From: Alligator mississippiensis
Lineage: Eukaryota; Chordata; Crocodylia; Alligatoridae
NCBI RefSeq assembly: GCF_030867095.1
Contig: NC_081824.1
Coordinates: 175,344,933-175,408,932, forward strand
DNA: 64,000 nucleotides
Direction of reading: 5' to 3'
Positions 1 through 11,550 of this stretch are shown here, in pieces. Each line of letters starts with the position of its first letter. The first letter of the stretch is position 1. The position numbers were made by a program, and so were the translations under genes. The notes under the pieces were generated by a model. The model made no database searches. It was not told the origin of the DNA and saw only the letters and a list, made by a program, of their open reading frames with translations.

Positions 1-212
1 GGGGGGGGTGAATTGTGCCTTCTGAATCTGGGGGGGCACAATTTGTGGGTGGGCCTGGGGCAGGCCAAAAGCACCATACCTATTCCTATACCTTAGGTCT
101 TGCCCGCCCCGCTGCCAGCCCATGCAGCAAAAAAACTGCCCTGTTCTGAGCAGTGCTGAGCCAGGGGCCAATCACAGGGGGAACATGTGCCCTGTTGCCT
201 GTGATGCAAACT

Positions 213-393
213 GGCTCTGCATCACATGCATTTGTATAAATGGAGAAATGCGCATCAGTGCAGAGAACATGGTGGCGGTGTGCTTTGAAACTAAAACACT
301 TTCAATGCATTTTAATTTAAAAGCTCATAGCCACCACTTTCTCCGCACTGATGTACATTTTGCCTTTTATACCAATGTATGCAATGCAGCACC
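213..393. repeat. Foldback (palindromic) MITE-like repeat
   Basis: Two 86-base arms (213-298 and 308-393) are inverted copies of each other, with about 21 mismatches and no gaps, around a 9-base centre. Such a long imperfect hairpin is typical of foldback MITEs. I see no clear target duplication, so the superfamily is open. It does not encode anything. Confidence 0.6.
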
Positions 394-990
394 GGGCACT
401 TTTAAAAGCACCCAGCGCTGCGTCGCATGCACTGGTAAAAATGCCCTGAGGGTCCCCCTGCAACTGTTTGGGACAGGCCCATATGCTACACATTGAGGAC
501 TACGGCTAGCCCTGTCTATAGTTAGAAGGCTGCGTGCAACAGCTCACTACTTGGCACAGCAAAAGAAAACAGGGACGGGAGCTCAGGTCAAAGGCAAAAC
601 CCTGCCCAGAGACACATGTGGACAAGGGACAGGAAGATGACACAAGTCATCACCAGCAGGCCCCCTGCCACTGCTGGGGACAGGAAAAACCATTGCAACA
701 GTAGGCACAGCAGGAAAACTTTAGGCCTTCCTTCATTAGGAGGCTACTGGGGGCACAACAGCTGGTTTCCTGGGACAAATGAGAGGGATAGATAGCAAGC
801 CGGCACCCCAGGGTCCTGCAGTGGGGCCAGGTGTGGGGCTGGCTGGACCATCAGCCTGCCACGGTGGGGGGGTGACCTTGCTTCTGCCCTGAGCTCTTGC
901 TAGCCCCTTTTCCCTCAGTCAGGATCGAGGGCAGCAAATCAAGGGGAGCTGAGCTCAGGACCCTGAGGGGCAAAGCGAGCTGTGGGTGGT
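394..990. other. Intergenic sequence, nothing recognised
   Basis: Unique-looking, moderately GC-rich DNA with no coding signal, tRNA or clear repeat end. A short inverted repeat (AATTGTGCC/GGCACAATT) lies near positions 10-45 of the window and is equally unexplained. Confidence 0.4.
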
Positions 991-1039
991 TGCAATGCAC
1001 CCCAGGCTGGCTTTCGTAACCGGGGGCACATGCATGGGT

Positions 1040-1440
1040 GCGGGTGCAGGGCCGAGGGCTGTCACTGCCAGGGCACCGATGGCCGAGGGACATAGGAGAC
1101 ATGCCCACCGGTGACGTCATGCCCCCCCCCACGGCACGAGTCGAACTCCGGAAAAAGCGCGGGAAGAGCCGCCCCGCTTGCTGGGAAGGGGCAGTGAGTC
1201 ACAGCGCGGCCCGGGGGCAGCTCGGCTCCCCCAGCCAGTCACGCACGCCGCCCGGGGGGAGCCGGCCAATCAGCTCCAGGTTGATTTGCATAAAGCAGCC
1301 GGAGTTTTCTCGGCTGGAGAAACGTGAGAAATGGGGGGAGCAGAGGCGGTGCCCAGTGCCGTGGGGAGTAATGTGTCCTCAAGCGCCGCTTCAGAGATCT
1401 CGCGCAGCAAAACAAGCATCCAGAACAGAAAAGAGGGCTT
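1040..1440. promoter_or_regulatory. CpG-rich block with CRE, AP-1, CCAAT and octamer motifs
   Basis: CpG dinucleotides are dense here (roughly 30 in 300 bp by eye), unlike the flanks. Visible motifs are a perfect CRE TGACGTCA (1112-1119), AP-1 TGAGTCA (1195-1201), NF-Y-type CCAATCA (1266-1272) and octamer ATTTGCAT (1284-1291). The octamer lies about 245 bp upstream of the tRNA-Sec start, where Pol III type 3 genes carry a distal enhancer, so it may serve that gene. The CCAAT/octamer/CATAAA spacing could also serve a Pol II start near 1320. A 39-codon ORF at 1331-1450 begins MGGAEAVPS; I do not recognise it. Confidence 0.55.
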
Positions 1441-1460
1441 AAGAAAATAGAAACATAAAA

Positions 1461-1479
1461 TCACCATACCATAAAAATA
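1461..1479 (+). promoter_or_regulatory. Proximal sequence element of tRNA-Sec gene
   Basis: TCACCATACCATAAAAAT fits the vertebrate snRNA-type PSE consensus and lies about 68 to 50 bp upstream of the tRNA start, the expected place. PSEs bind the SNAPc complex, which recruits Pol III at TATA-containing external promoters. Confidence 0.8.
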
Positions 1480-1496
1480 ACAGTGTGTTCGGAGGT

Positions 1497-1504
1497 TTAT
1501 ATAG
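1497..1504 (+). promoter_or_regulatory. TATA box of tRNA-Sec gene
   Basis: TTATATAG sits about 25-32 bp upstream of the tRNA start and about 18 bp after the PSE. PSE plus TATA fixes Pol III specificity at tRNA-Sec and U6-type promoters, so this gene does not depend on its internal boxes alone. Confidence 0.85.
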
Positions 1505-1528
1505 TAGTGAGGTTACTCAAGCTCAATT

Positions 1529-1615
1529 GCCCGGATGATCCTCAGTGGTCTGGGGTGCAGGCTTCAAACCTGTAGCTGTCTAGCGACAGAGTGGTTCAAT
1601 TCCACCTTTCGGGCG
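1529..1615 (+). tRNA. TRU-TCA (tRNA-Sec): Selenocysteine tRNA, anticodon TCA
   Basis: This 87-nt gene appears identical or nearly so to the mammalian selenocysteine tRNA as I remember it. It opens GCCCGGATGATCCTCAG and closes with TTTCGGGCG, giving the long 9-bp acceptor stem of tRNA-Sec. The anticodon loop cttcaaa carries TCA at 1564-1566, which reads UGA. The long variable arm follows (GCTGTC TAGC GACAG), then a B-box-like GGTTCAATTCC at 1593-1603. CCA is not encoded, as expected in eukaryotes. The product is charged with serine, converted to phosphoseryl- and then selenocysteinyl-tRNA, and decodes UGA in selenoprotein mRNAs with SECIS elements. An upstream PSE and TATA box and a TTTT run at 1661-1664 support a functional Pol III gene rather than a retropseudogene. 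Confidence 0.97.
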
Positions 1616-1660
1616 AGCCGTGCAGACCAAGACAGGATCCTGGAAGCTTTGAGCTTCTCG

Positions 1661-1664
1661 TTTT
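1661..1664 (+). terminator. Candidate Pol III terminator
   Basis: First TTTT run after the tRNA-Sec gene, 46 nt beyond its 3' end. Pol III stops at runs of four or more T on the coding strand. Confidence 0.55.
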
Positions 1665-2045
1665 GAAAGATGAGGTGGCATGATGAACTGGAGAGGGGCC
1701 AGGACAGCTCCCATTGATCCTCTTGATTCACCCAGAGTATTGCTTTGTCAGGGATTTCTACTGCCTGGCAAGAGTCCTGGTTATTTGGGTTCACCCTACA
1801 GTGCTTTTGAGGAGATAGGTGAGGAGGGTCTTGCTAATGAGTGGCTTCCTGCTAGTGAAGCTCCCTGCCACAAAGCTGTGGGATTAGGAAGAAGGTTTTC
1901 CTCTCACTCATTGATAAGTAGGTGTCACAGCACTGATCAGCGCCAGGGTCAGTCCTATGGAGACATCATAGATTACCCATTAAAATAGTTGGGCGCATTG
2001 CTCTATTGCTGATGATGTATTTGTGGATGCAAAGCAATATCTTTT
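1665..2045. other. Intergenic sequence, nothing recognised
   Basis: No coding signal or identifiable repeat between the tRNA-Sec terminator and the microsatellite. Confidence 0.4.
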
Positions 2046-2049
2046 GATG

Positions 2050-2396
2050 TGCACATTATATGCACACACGTTAAATGCGCAAGCATTTGTTATATGCACA
2101 CATACATACATTATATGCAAGCACGCACACACATATGCACACACATATGCATGTACACATGGTATATACGCACAGACACACACACATGCACACGTTACAT
2201 GCACAGGCACACATACACACACATACACACATTGTATGCATACATACACATTACATATGCATGCATGCACACACATCATATCTGCGCACATGGTATATAC
2301 ACATATACACGTTATATGCACATGCACTTACATTATATGCACACATACATATGCACACACACATTATATGCGCACACGCGCACACACACACACTTG
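2050..2396. repeat. AC/ATGC-rich microsatellite tract
   Basis: About 350 bp of alternating purine-pyrimidine sequence built from ACAC, ACAT, ATGC and TATATGC units. Open frames exist in all three frames because the low-complexity sequence rarely makes stops; they give His/Thr/Tyr/Cys-rich nonsense and are not genes. Confidence 0.9.
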
Positions 2397-2399
2397 CTG

Positions 2400-4590
2400 A
2401 AATGCAAATGCTCTGCTTTTTCTATGGCAGCATGAGAGTGATGTGGTAGCCGTGATGCTCCAGAAATGAGGTGAGAGCATTTTTACATTTCTTTAGGCTG
2501 CTGAATTGCTATACGTGCACGCTGCCCACATTCAGATGTGGGGCTTGTTGGGGTATTTAAAAAAAAATAAGCTTTCTCTTTTTTATTGCTCTCTCCCCTG
2601 AGGCCAGTGCCTTGCTGTTTCTGACTTCCCTCTGGCTTAGCGTTCCCGAGGCGAGTTGACTTGTCTGAGATAAGGCACCTGGATGATAAATCGGATTTTA
2701 ATTGGAGTCTGCTAAACAGATCCTGTTAACAGTGTCATTTCACATCCTACAAGAATGAAAAAAAATAAACAGAAACCATGCTCTAGATCTGCTCCATATT
2801 GAATGTAACCCATCTCCCGCCCACACTGCTGCGAAGATTCTTCACTCCACCAATAAGCGCTCCTGCTAATAATGTCACCCAACCCCATGAAAAATAAAGG
2901 TTAATATGAAGCTGGAAAACATATTCTCCAAGCAGCAGGCATTAAATCTGTGATATTTTATTGCAACAGCTCCAGCACAGGCCTTACCGTTTGGCGGGCC
3001 TGTGTAACTAGGACAAGGCTCCAAATGATTGGAGTGTGGGGCAGAAGCGCTCTTCCTCTGCACCTTTCTACCTCTTGATCCTTCTGCCAGAAATGGGTGC
3101 TGTGACCGGAAAATCCCTGCCATGGAAGAGGAGGAATGCACTAGCTCCTGAACTGTGAAGTCAATAGTGGCTTGCAAGGCCTCCAGTATTTGTTGATGGG
3201 AGTTGTGCCTAACTCTGTCATCATGACAGGTACCTGCATACCTTTAAGGATCTAGGGTTCAATAACTGGGTTTCCATTACACAAAATGGCTCATTTGGTT
3301 TAAAGGGTGTTGGGGCAAGAGAGCAGTGGATGCTGCTAGCACCATTGCTACTTGGCCCATTACTGGTTGCCTAGGATGGTTTGAGTGCCACGGCCAATCA
3401 GAGAACATCCTATTATTCTACTAACATACAAACACGTATTTATGCATAATTTATAGCCTATGAGGCAGCCTTCTTTCTGGAGTGTGACGCTCCTATGTCA
3501 TATCAAGGCTTTTTATTTGTTCGTATGATATTTGCGTGAGTTTTCCCCAGTGCAGCTGGGAGTGACGTGAATTCCAGATGGCGATCTGCTTTGTGCCGTT
3601 CCATCTGGTGCTGGAAAGCGGTCATTTTGCATCGCCTGACCATAATGTGGTTTCTGTATGAAACACTGCCCTGGTCTCGAAAATTAATTTCTGTAATGTA
3701 ATTTGGCTATGGGCTTTTGTTTCCATCCAGGGGTAGCTCTGGAAAGGCTTTTGCTCTGCAGTGGGCAGCTGAGAAGGGCGAAGCTAGATGCCAGTTTCAA
3801 AGCAGAACATAATAAGCCTCTTTCATACGCAGTTTATAAGTGAGCGTGCTGTTTGTGTCTGTCTGGTTTTTTCAAGAAGTAATTTAGGATTAAAGGATGA
3901 CAATCAAATTCTTATTTTCAACCCCACCCCCTGCCCTGTAAATATGCAAACACAAATGGGGAATTATGTGCTCTGAGCTAGATTTGAACTGTACATCCAA
4001 CCAGCCTGGATCTGTCCTGGGCATGGCATTCCCTTGGTTCTGCAAAACAAAGACAGAACAAACCCACTCCTTTCCTTGGCACCGTGGAAGAAAGTAGCAA
4101 GTTTAGATTTGTGTATGGTAATCTACCCCTGAGGGCAGTTTGTGGGGTAACTGGCTGTCAGACACAGGTAAAGAAGACTGGCTAGCCTGCTCCATTAAGG
4201 CTGTAGGAAGCTGGGCTGGTTCCAAGGTTTGTAGGGTTGTCTGGGAAGTGCTACTGAAAAGACCTCCTCCTCCCCCTCGCTGCTTCCCCAGCAGGCTTTT
4301 CTTCCCACCTCTTATCCACTCACACATGCCACCTCTATCCCTTCTTAACTGGGTGGTGGAGGGAAGGGGTCCTTATAGGAGCCACTTGCATTGCCCAGGG
4401 TAGTGGGAATGGAGTTTTACAAACAGGTCATATTGCAATGGGTTCTTACATGGGTGCAGTAGGGGAAGGATGCAGGGAAAGTGCCTCTTTTACCTGCTCT
4501 GCAAAAAGGCAGGGCCAAGCAAAATCGGCATTCCTCAGAGTGGGCGAGGAGGAGGCAGGCATGCTGCCCTGCCCTGAGGCAAGAGAGGAG
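2400..4590. other. Intergenic sequence, nothing recognised
   Basis: Mostly AT-rich unique-looking DNA. Only short open frames, none with a recognisable domain, and no clear repeat ends. Confidence 0.4.
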
Positions 4591-4593
4591 ACT

Positions 4594-5068
4594 CAACATA
4601 CAAGAAGGATGTGGAGAAGCTTGAAAGAGTCCAGAGAAAAGCCACTCGTATGATTAGAGGTGAGGCTGAAGAGCAAGCCATACGAGGAAAGCCTGACAGA
4701 TGTGGGACTGTTCAGCCTAGAAAAGAGAAGACTTTGGGGGGATTTGGTGGCAGCTTACAAATATATCAGGGGTGAGCATCTATTCATGACAGCGTCCCAG
4801 GGGAAAACCAGGAGCAATGGTCATAAACTCCTAGAAGGTTTCAGACTGGATATAAGGAAAAACTTCTTCATGGTTAATTCGACCAGACTCTGGAATAGAC
4901 TCCCAGCGGGGGTGGTGCAGGCACCTACCCTGGAGACCTTCAAAAGGAGACTGGACGCACACCTTGCTGGGGTTATTTGACCCCAGCAGTCTTTCCTGCC
5001 CAGAGCAGGGGGCTGGACCCGATGATCTCACGAGGTCCCTGCCAGCCCTAAACTTCTGTGAATCTGTG
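4594..5068 (+). mobile_element. CR1 LINE, 3' fragment
   Basis: Encodes the C-terminal part of CR1 ORF2. Recognisable pieces are KPYEESLTDVGLFSLEKRR, FRLDIRKNFF and LWNRLPAGVVQAPTLETFKR, and the frame ends at 4980. The conserved CR1 3' UTR follows (gatgatctcacgaggtccct) with a tail of TCTGTGAA-type units. It is 5'-truncated, as most CR1 copies are, and moderately diverged from the long copy at 40.4 kb. Confidence 0.92.
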
Positions 5069-5337
5069 GGTTTGGAGAGGGACTGTGCCTCCTCCTGAAT
5101 CTGTACCTTCTAGGCTTCATCTAAACCAGAGAACATGGGAGGGTAGTCAGGAGATTTATTCTCAGCTGTGCTAATGCAAGGGACAGAATGGGCCATAGAT
5201 AGGAGACTGGTGTCTGGTTCTCCAGCTGTTTTATGCAAGGTGGGGATAGTGCAAGGTCTGTGGAAGAACTGTACCCTCTAATTTGGTATCAACCTATGAA
5301 CATGAATGCCTAACCAGTTGTTTAAACCAGTAATTCC

Positions 5338-5832
5338 CCAACTGTAGTCCATGGACCATTGCTGGGCTGTGAGGGCATGGTAAGTTTTCCACTCACGATC
5401 ACAAAGTCACACCTGATCTGTGTGTGTCTATAGCAGTGCTTCTCAACCAGGATGGTAGGACATCTTGGGGTGCCACCAGATCCTTTGAAGGGTGACACAA
5501 GATGTGAGGAAATAACTGAGGCATGAGGAAATAACAGATAAGCTAAGCAAATAAGTCAGGCTCAGGTTTGTCTACCCACCCTTACTGCTCAGGCCCTGTG
5601 TACAGAGGTAAGCACTGTAATACATACATTAGTTTTGAAATCAAGTGCCAGTCAATTCCAAAAGTGATGGAGGGGTGTCCAAAATCCAGGAAGGCGTGCT
5701 TTGAGTCCCAAAAGGTTGAGAACCACTGCTCTATGTTTTCAATTAAAATTTTGCTAATGGGGGGTGCGATGGTCTGTGAGACATTTTGAGGGCAACAGTG
5801 ATCTGTCAGTCCAGCGAGTTTGGTAACCACTG
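5338..5832. mobile_element. Outer hAT-type element, split by a second hAT
   Basis: The left end cagtaattccccaactgtag pairs with the right end agtttggtaaccactg as a diverged hAT terminal inverted repeat. Flanking 8-mers GTTTAAAC and CTTTACAA agree at 5 of 8 positions, fitting an old 8-bp target duplication. The element is interrupted by the hAT at 5434-5728, so it is the older insertion. Confidence 0.6.
5434..5728 (+). mobile_element. Non-autonomous hAT element (family A), nested
   Basis: Terminal inverted repeats CAGTGCTTCTCAACC and GGTTGAGAACCACTG bound 295 bp. Flanking 8-mers GTCTATAG/CTCTATGT are partly conserved. Its internal sequence (cttggggtg, ggctcaggtttgtct, ttagttttgaaat) matches the elements at 36969-37300 and 44190-44418, so these are three copies of one family. 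Confidence 0.8.
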
Positions 5833-5839
5833 CTTTACA

Positions 5840-8185
5840 ACATAATGAGGAATCAGCCCATGACCTCATATAAAGCATGAACATCTTATGTGATGCTGTC
5901 CATGTATTGCCAGTGCCCAGTTCATTTAGATTCTGGTCTGGTAAAATATTCAGCTGTATATATTATTTCCCTCTTTTAAAAGTTCAGCTAAAATGAATTC
6001 AGTTATCTAAAGCCAGTTAAAATACAATCAATGGATTATTTGTGCCCCGTTACATGAGCGTTTTGCTTTTGCTTTTTAAACAAACTGAAGTTGCTTCCCT
6101 TTGATGTGGAGTCAAAGTGTGGTGTGGAGGATGTGTTGCTGACATATGGGTGAAAATGTGCATGTGTCTTTTTGTATGCTGGGTGACTGTGATCTGACTC
6201 AGTGAGCATTTGTTTATGGGGGACTGCGTGCCTATAACAATGGTGCTGACTGCTTCATTTGGGAGGAATGGACCCAGGACTTCAAGGTTGAAAGTAAATC
6301 TATTGCTTGAACTAACAGCTGTAGTTGTCTGGAGACTGCAGAGCTCATAAAACTTCTTTTTCAGTCCAGCAAATTTAGGGGAACAAAGACTTACACTTTG
6401 TTAGTATGGGTTGCGTATGCTCATCCATGCCCAGATCATCAGGTACAATTGAGATGGACATGGCACTGTCTGGAAAGATGGAAACAGATGGTCTGTGTAC
6501 TCATCTCATTTTAGGCTGACTGTGTGCTGGACAGTCTCCCTAGGACGTGAACCAGCAGTTCAAGATCAGGAAGGAGTAGGAAAGGAAGCCAGTGTCATTC
6601 TCTACACCAGAGGCAGGAAGTGCGTGTGTGGCTGTGCGCGCGCGTGCGCACGTATGTGTGTGCGCACACGTGCATGCATTTATGCATGTGTAATTTAGGA
6701 ATCAGCAATCTGGCTCTTTATCAGTGGAGTTTCATCCTGACCAGGAGTGCTCCTTCTGTATGTAGCTGTGACAGCCTTGGGACCAAACTGTGATGGTGGC
6801 ACAATGCAAAACAGCCTGCCATCAGTGGAGAGTCCAGGCGGTTTTGTGCGTGCATATGACTGTTCTCCTCCCTCCCCTCCATGTCTCTTTTATGAATGGG
6901 AGAGAGTGTGAGTGCTCAGGTCTGGGCAGGTGCCCAGGGTGCTGTGCGAGCCAATGATGTCATGGAAACACTGGAGACCTTGAACTTGAACAGAGTGTAC
7001 CTGTGTGCATCTCACACGCACACAGGCAGCTGAAGTGGCCAGAGCACAGCAGATAGACAAAGAGTATTTGCAAGTAATACATTGACCTGAATTGCTTAAA
7101 AGTCAGTAGACGCACTTCCCTGGCAAAAATGCTGGCTGGAGTGACTCACACAAATGGATTGTGCTCCAGTGTCCCCCCGTCCAGCCAGACTTTGCTTTGG
7201 AACAGGAAGCTGTCAGTACGTTCCCCTCCAGCACACTTCCCAGACCAGTTCCAACACAGATCTCTTTGGTGTTGACTAGAGCTGTTAGAAAATGTCCCTC
7301 CCACTTGTGGAAAATGCTGACTTTGCATCATAAATATGAACACTCGAATATTTTCCACTGAAACCCAAAATAATTCTAGCTGAAGCCAGCCACAAATTTT
7401 AAAAATTCTGTTTTTTGATTTGTGGCAAGATTCTTGATGAAAGCAGACATGTTCCATGCATGCCTTCATTTTGTTGTCAGCCTAATTTCCCACTACAAAA
7501 TGCTTCAAGAAATTTGGGGGTGGGTGTGGAAAAGGGGAGCTGATCAATCCTAGTTTTGGCTTTTCTGAGTCACCTCATCAAGGAATAAAACTGAGAAAAT
7601 TATAATTAGAATATGTAAGTCTTCCATTTGAATATAAAGTGCACATGACACATGCAGGAGGATTTAGGGAGAAATTTTGCTGTCACTAGTTGTGGGCAGT
7701 CCTATTCATGCAAGTAACTCAAGCAGGACATGGACTCTCAAAATGCCAAATGACGTGACTGAGTGCTCTCAGCATGTCCTAGGAGGCACTCTGTACCTCT
7801 TAGGATCACATCAATAGCTCTAAGAGAAACAGCACGTATTGTAAGATATATAAGCATGTCTTTTGTGAGTTATTGAAAGCACGGATACTCTCAGAAGCAT
7901 TGTTCTCATGCTTGTATCAGAACTGCAGACCTGAAACATCTGTCTCTTATCTTTTTCACATTATCCTGTTCTTCTGCAAGTTAACAGCAGAAGATGAAAG
8001 GGAGGCTGTCAACACAATAGTTCTCACATACTCATAGGGAAGGAAGCTTGTAATATATTCTGAACATGTTACCAGAGGTAACGAATAGCGAGTTAGAGTT
8101 TTAAAAGTGTAAGATTTAAAATGGGTATAAACTGGCAATGAACACATTTTGGCTGGAAATAAGAAGAAGGCTGGTAACTATAAGA
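5840..8185. other. Intergenic sequence with a short GT/CG-rich tract
   Basis: No host exon recognised. A short purine-pyrimidine alternating tract (tgtgcgcgcgcgtgcgcacg-like) lies at about 6620-6690. The rest is unique-looking. Confidence 0.4.
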
Positions 8186-8190
8186 GAAAT

Positions 8191-8362
8191 AAGGTTGTGC
8201 AACAGCCTTCGGCTAGGAGCGGTGGGAGCAAAAATCTAATCCGTTTTAAGGTGGAGCTTGATCGGTTTATGGAATAGATGGTATGGCATGGTTGCCAAGA
8301 ACAGCAGGCAGCTAGACTCAGTGACCCAAAAGGTCCTTTCCAATTTCATGCTCCTAAAAACA
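8191..8362 (+). mobile_element. Old CR1 LINE 3' end
   Basis: Resembles the last CR1 coding residues and 3' UTR: ttttaaggtggagcttgatc, then a block ending gacccaaaaggtcctttccaatttcatgctcc. It is strongly diverged and 5'-truncated, so older than the 34 and 40 kb copies. Confidence 0.65.
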
Positions 8363-8369
8363 TGTATTT

Positions 8370-11300
8370 TTCACCATTGCTGCTTTTCAGTTTCTCTCAG
8401 CATTTCACTCCCCCGATCAGCTGCACTTGAATTTATAACAGGTACCTACCTATTCAGTGTCATTTCCATATTCTCAGGTACAAGCCAGTTATACTGGGTC
8501 ACAACAAACCAGGGGATGTTTAAGTCCCCAAAACTCCCTGTTTCTGTTTTCTTTTTAGTCTCTGAAAATCACTCCATTCCTAGTAGGATTTGCAAAACAG
8601 TCTTTTAAAAAAATAATGAAATCTGAATTTTGGACCTAAAACTTGTTGATACAGGCCCTTTAAAACATATGTTGAGAAAAGGAAGAGGAGGTGAATGTCA
8701 CTGATAAAATAATTGGCATGAAATCTGACTATATTGGAGAACTGTATTAACAGAGTGTATCCTGTGTATGGCAATAATATTTGAAAAGTAAAAAAGCAGT
8801 TTTTCTGATACAGAACTCTACTTCTGAACTAATAAAGGAAGGCTCCTTGGAGGTTTATGCCCGATCCCGTGAACATTTTTTTTATGAGAGTAGCTCCAAT
8901 AGAAATTTAACAATCTTGGCACCGGTACAAATAGAACTAATAACGAGAAAGCTGCATACACTCTGCTCAACTGTATCTCTCAGTGGTTGAACTGCCATTA
9001 TACACTGTTTGTCTCATTGTTACTAAGACAGCAGCTACATGTGTGAAGTAAACCCTAGCAAGGTGCAGATAAAAGATCTGCTGAATCAGTATACACTGCA
9101 AGAAATCTAGTGTCTGGGAGATGAAAAGTTGTAAGCGCTGGCACACAATTACTTCCACCTTTGCAAACATAGCCCACAGAATAAGGCTCCCAAAATGAAG
9201 CTAGAGGCCAGCTTAACCCCAATCCTGTTACATAAAGGGACATCAGGGTGTCTACATCACCTTCAGAACAAGCTGAGATATGGAGACGGAGTCTCATGAC
9301 TCACAAGCATTTATGAAGTAAGTCGGAAGCCTGCTGCATCATTGTGTCTAAAGGCTGGGTAGCTTAGATCATTCGAGGCCATCAAACTTCATCCAACTCC
9401 CAAGAGCCTGTCAGGGATGGTGGTGCTACCTCTGGAGTCCTATAGGTGCTACCAAGTGCAGAGAAAAAAGAAAATCTGATCATGGTGAATTGAATGTACC
9501 GTCCTTCCAGTTCTATGTGCTATCTGCAGTTGTTCCTTGAACAGGGCAAGTGCTTCCATTTTGTGGCTGAAAGGTGCACATTGGAGCAGCCACTCCCAGA
9601 CCGTGGCTTCTGCAGCTCGTAGCCCGGTAGGGGGCTCCAAAGCCGCAAGATGGATTCCCTGGAGGGCAGGCTGGCAGGCCCAGCGGGGGAGTGAGGGGCA
9701 CTTTCCAAAGTGACTTTAATTAATTAGCACATGTGCAGCTAAGGAGAGTTCCAGCATCCCACTCAAATGCTGGCTTGGAGCTGCTTCTGGAGACAGCCGT
9801 CTTCTGTTCATTAGGAAAGAGCTTTTGCACTGCCCTTGGATTGGATGGCTTTTGGATTGTACCACAAGAGCAAGTCCACGTACAGGCTGCCTGCCTTTCA
9901 GCTGCCAGCTCCAAGAGGGTTGTTTTTCTTGTCTTCTCATTTGCAAGGAGTGCTCAGCCAGATGGCCTGTTTTCGAATGCACTGTGCGTTGGTTGGATGT
10001 GTGTTTGGAGGAGCTGCCAGCTTCACGAGAAGGAAGAAAGAGCAAAAGAAAGGAAAAAGCGCCATTTGGTATCTATCTCTGGGAACCAGCCAGAGTTGAG
10101 GCCCTGTTCTAAGAAAGGGGGAGTCTTAAAAGAAAAGCTCTGGGCAAAATTGAAGGCTGTGGAGAAACTTTCAAGACTGATGTTCTCTAGGCAAGATATC
10201 TGGTCACTTCTTCTGCTTTAAAATGCAGAGGAAATCCCTCAGGGTCTTCCTCCATGCACTGTGCTTTCCCTTATTTTGCCTCAACCTGGAATGACCACCT
10301 CTTGGGGTGACTGAGGAGTTTCATCTCCAGAGCACATCTTCTTCCCTGGGGCTGCCAATGCCAAGGCCAGTTAATGCCAATGGTTGTGATGGCTCCTGTC
10401 ATTTGAACCTCAGCCAATAGGAGCTGGTTTTCAGCCATCAAACCCATGCAGGTCACCCCAGAGAAAAGGAGCTGCCATAGACTAATGTAAAACCAATGCC
10501 ACTGCTGACCGTCTGTCAAATAAACTGACAATGGTTTTGAGTAAAGGCCAATACTCCCATCTTGAATCCAGCTGGCACGCAGAGATTGATTTGGTCTTTG
10601 TATCACAGACCCATCTTCTGTGTGACTCTGGAAGAATACATTGGCTCTAAGTACAAGAATTTTCAAGAGCTGCTCTCTAGGCCAGTCCCTGCCATGGAGA
10701 CGGCCTCTCAAGCCTGCCCTCTGGAGGTGGGACAACCTTGTCCCAACACCTTGGCTGTGCTGCCACGGGAGCTGGGAGTCTCCACAGAAAGAGAAGATCT
10801 CTAACAAAGGCTTCGGCTCAAGGCCAGGGCACAGTCACAGCAGGGCTTGGTAGTCTTGCCCAGAATGGGGAATGGCCTGGCTACTAACCCTCGCCTCCTC
10901 TGCAGCCAAGAGTGAGAGGCAGCGCCTACCCCTTGCCAGGCCATGGGCCACCAAGCCATGATATGGCTCTCCTTTAGGAAAAGATGGGCATTAAGATCAC
11001 CCTGGTCTGGAGTGGGTCTTGGCATTTGAGACTGCCTCCCCATCTCAGCCCCCCCGAGGGGTTTGGAATAGGAAGCCAGGACCGCCACCTTGTGCTCTGG
11101 GTGGTCACCTGGGGGTTAGGGCCCTGAAGATCAAATTTGACCTATCGTTGCAAGAGGGAGGGTGGTGCAGGAAAGAAGAGTGTTGCTCTGGCTAGCAAGG
11201 AAATGAGCTGGAGGAGGAGAAGCTTGAACTGAGGTCCTGCCCTTCATAGGCTACCCTCAAGGCCAGGGAGGATTAAGCCTTTGGCTACTGCATGTGAGGG

Positions 11301-11540
11301 GCCCCAGAAAGAGCAAACAAGCTGGGAACAGGCAACCTATGGCACAGAGATCTGTATTGGACCCATGGCCTCCACCTTGTCAGGATGGCATCTTGACTGG
11401 CAGGCTCTCAGCCAGGGACTTGCAGCCTCTTTCCTGGTCTGCCCTTTGGTAGGCTCAGAGCATCCCAGGGACGTGTGCTAGGGCTCAGGTTCTGCTTAGT
11501 GTCATCAGAAGAACTTGGCCGTCCTGGCCGCCACAGGGCT
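8370..11540. other. Intergenic sequence with open frames of unclear meaning
   Basis: Contains two longer open frames (9733-10221 + and 10271-10807 -). Neither shows a known domain, and no convincing splice context surrounds them. No clear repeat boundaries seen. Confidence 0.35.
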
Positions 11541-11550
11541 GTGCCCCACT

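Noticed and set aside
2023-2449. Overlapping His/Thr/Cys-rich open frames
   Set aside because: Produced by the AC/ATGC microsatellite, which rarely makes stop codons.
9733-10221. 162-codon open frame on the + strand
   Set aside because: No family resemblance, and overlapping frames in both other phases are also open, a sign of chance.
10271-10807. 178-codon open frame on the - strand
   Set aside because: No recognisable domain, promoter or splice context; length is possible by chance in moderately GC-rich DNA.
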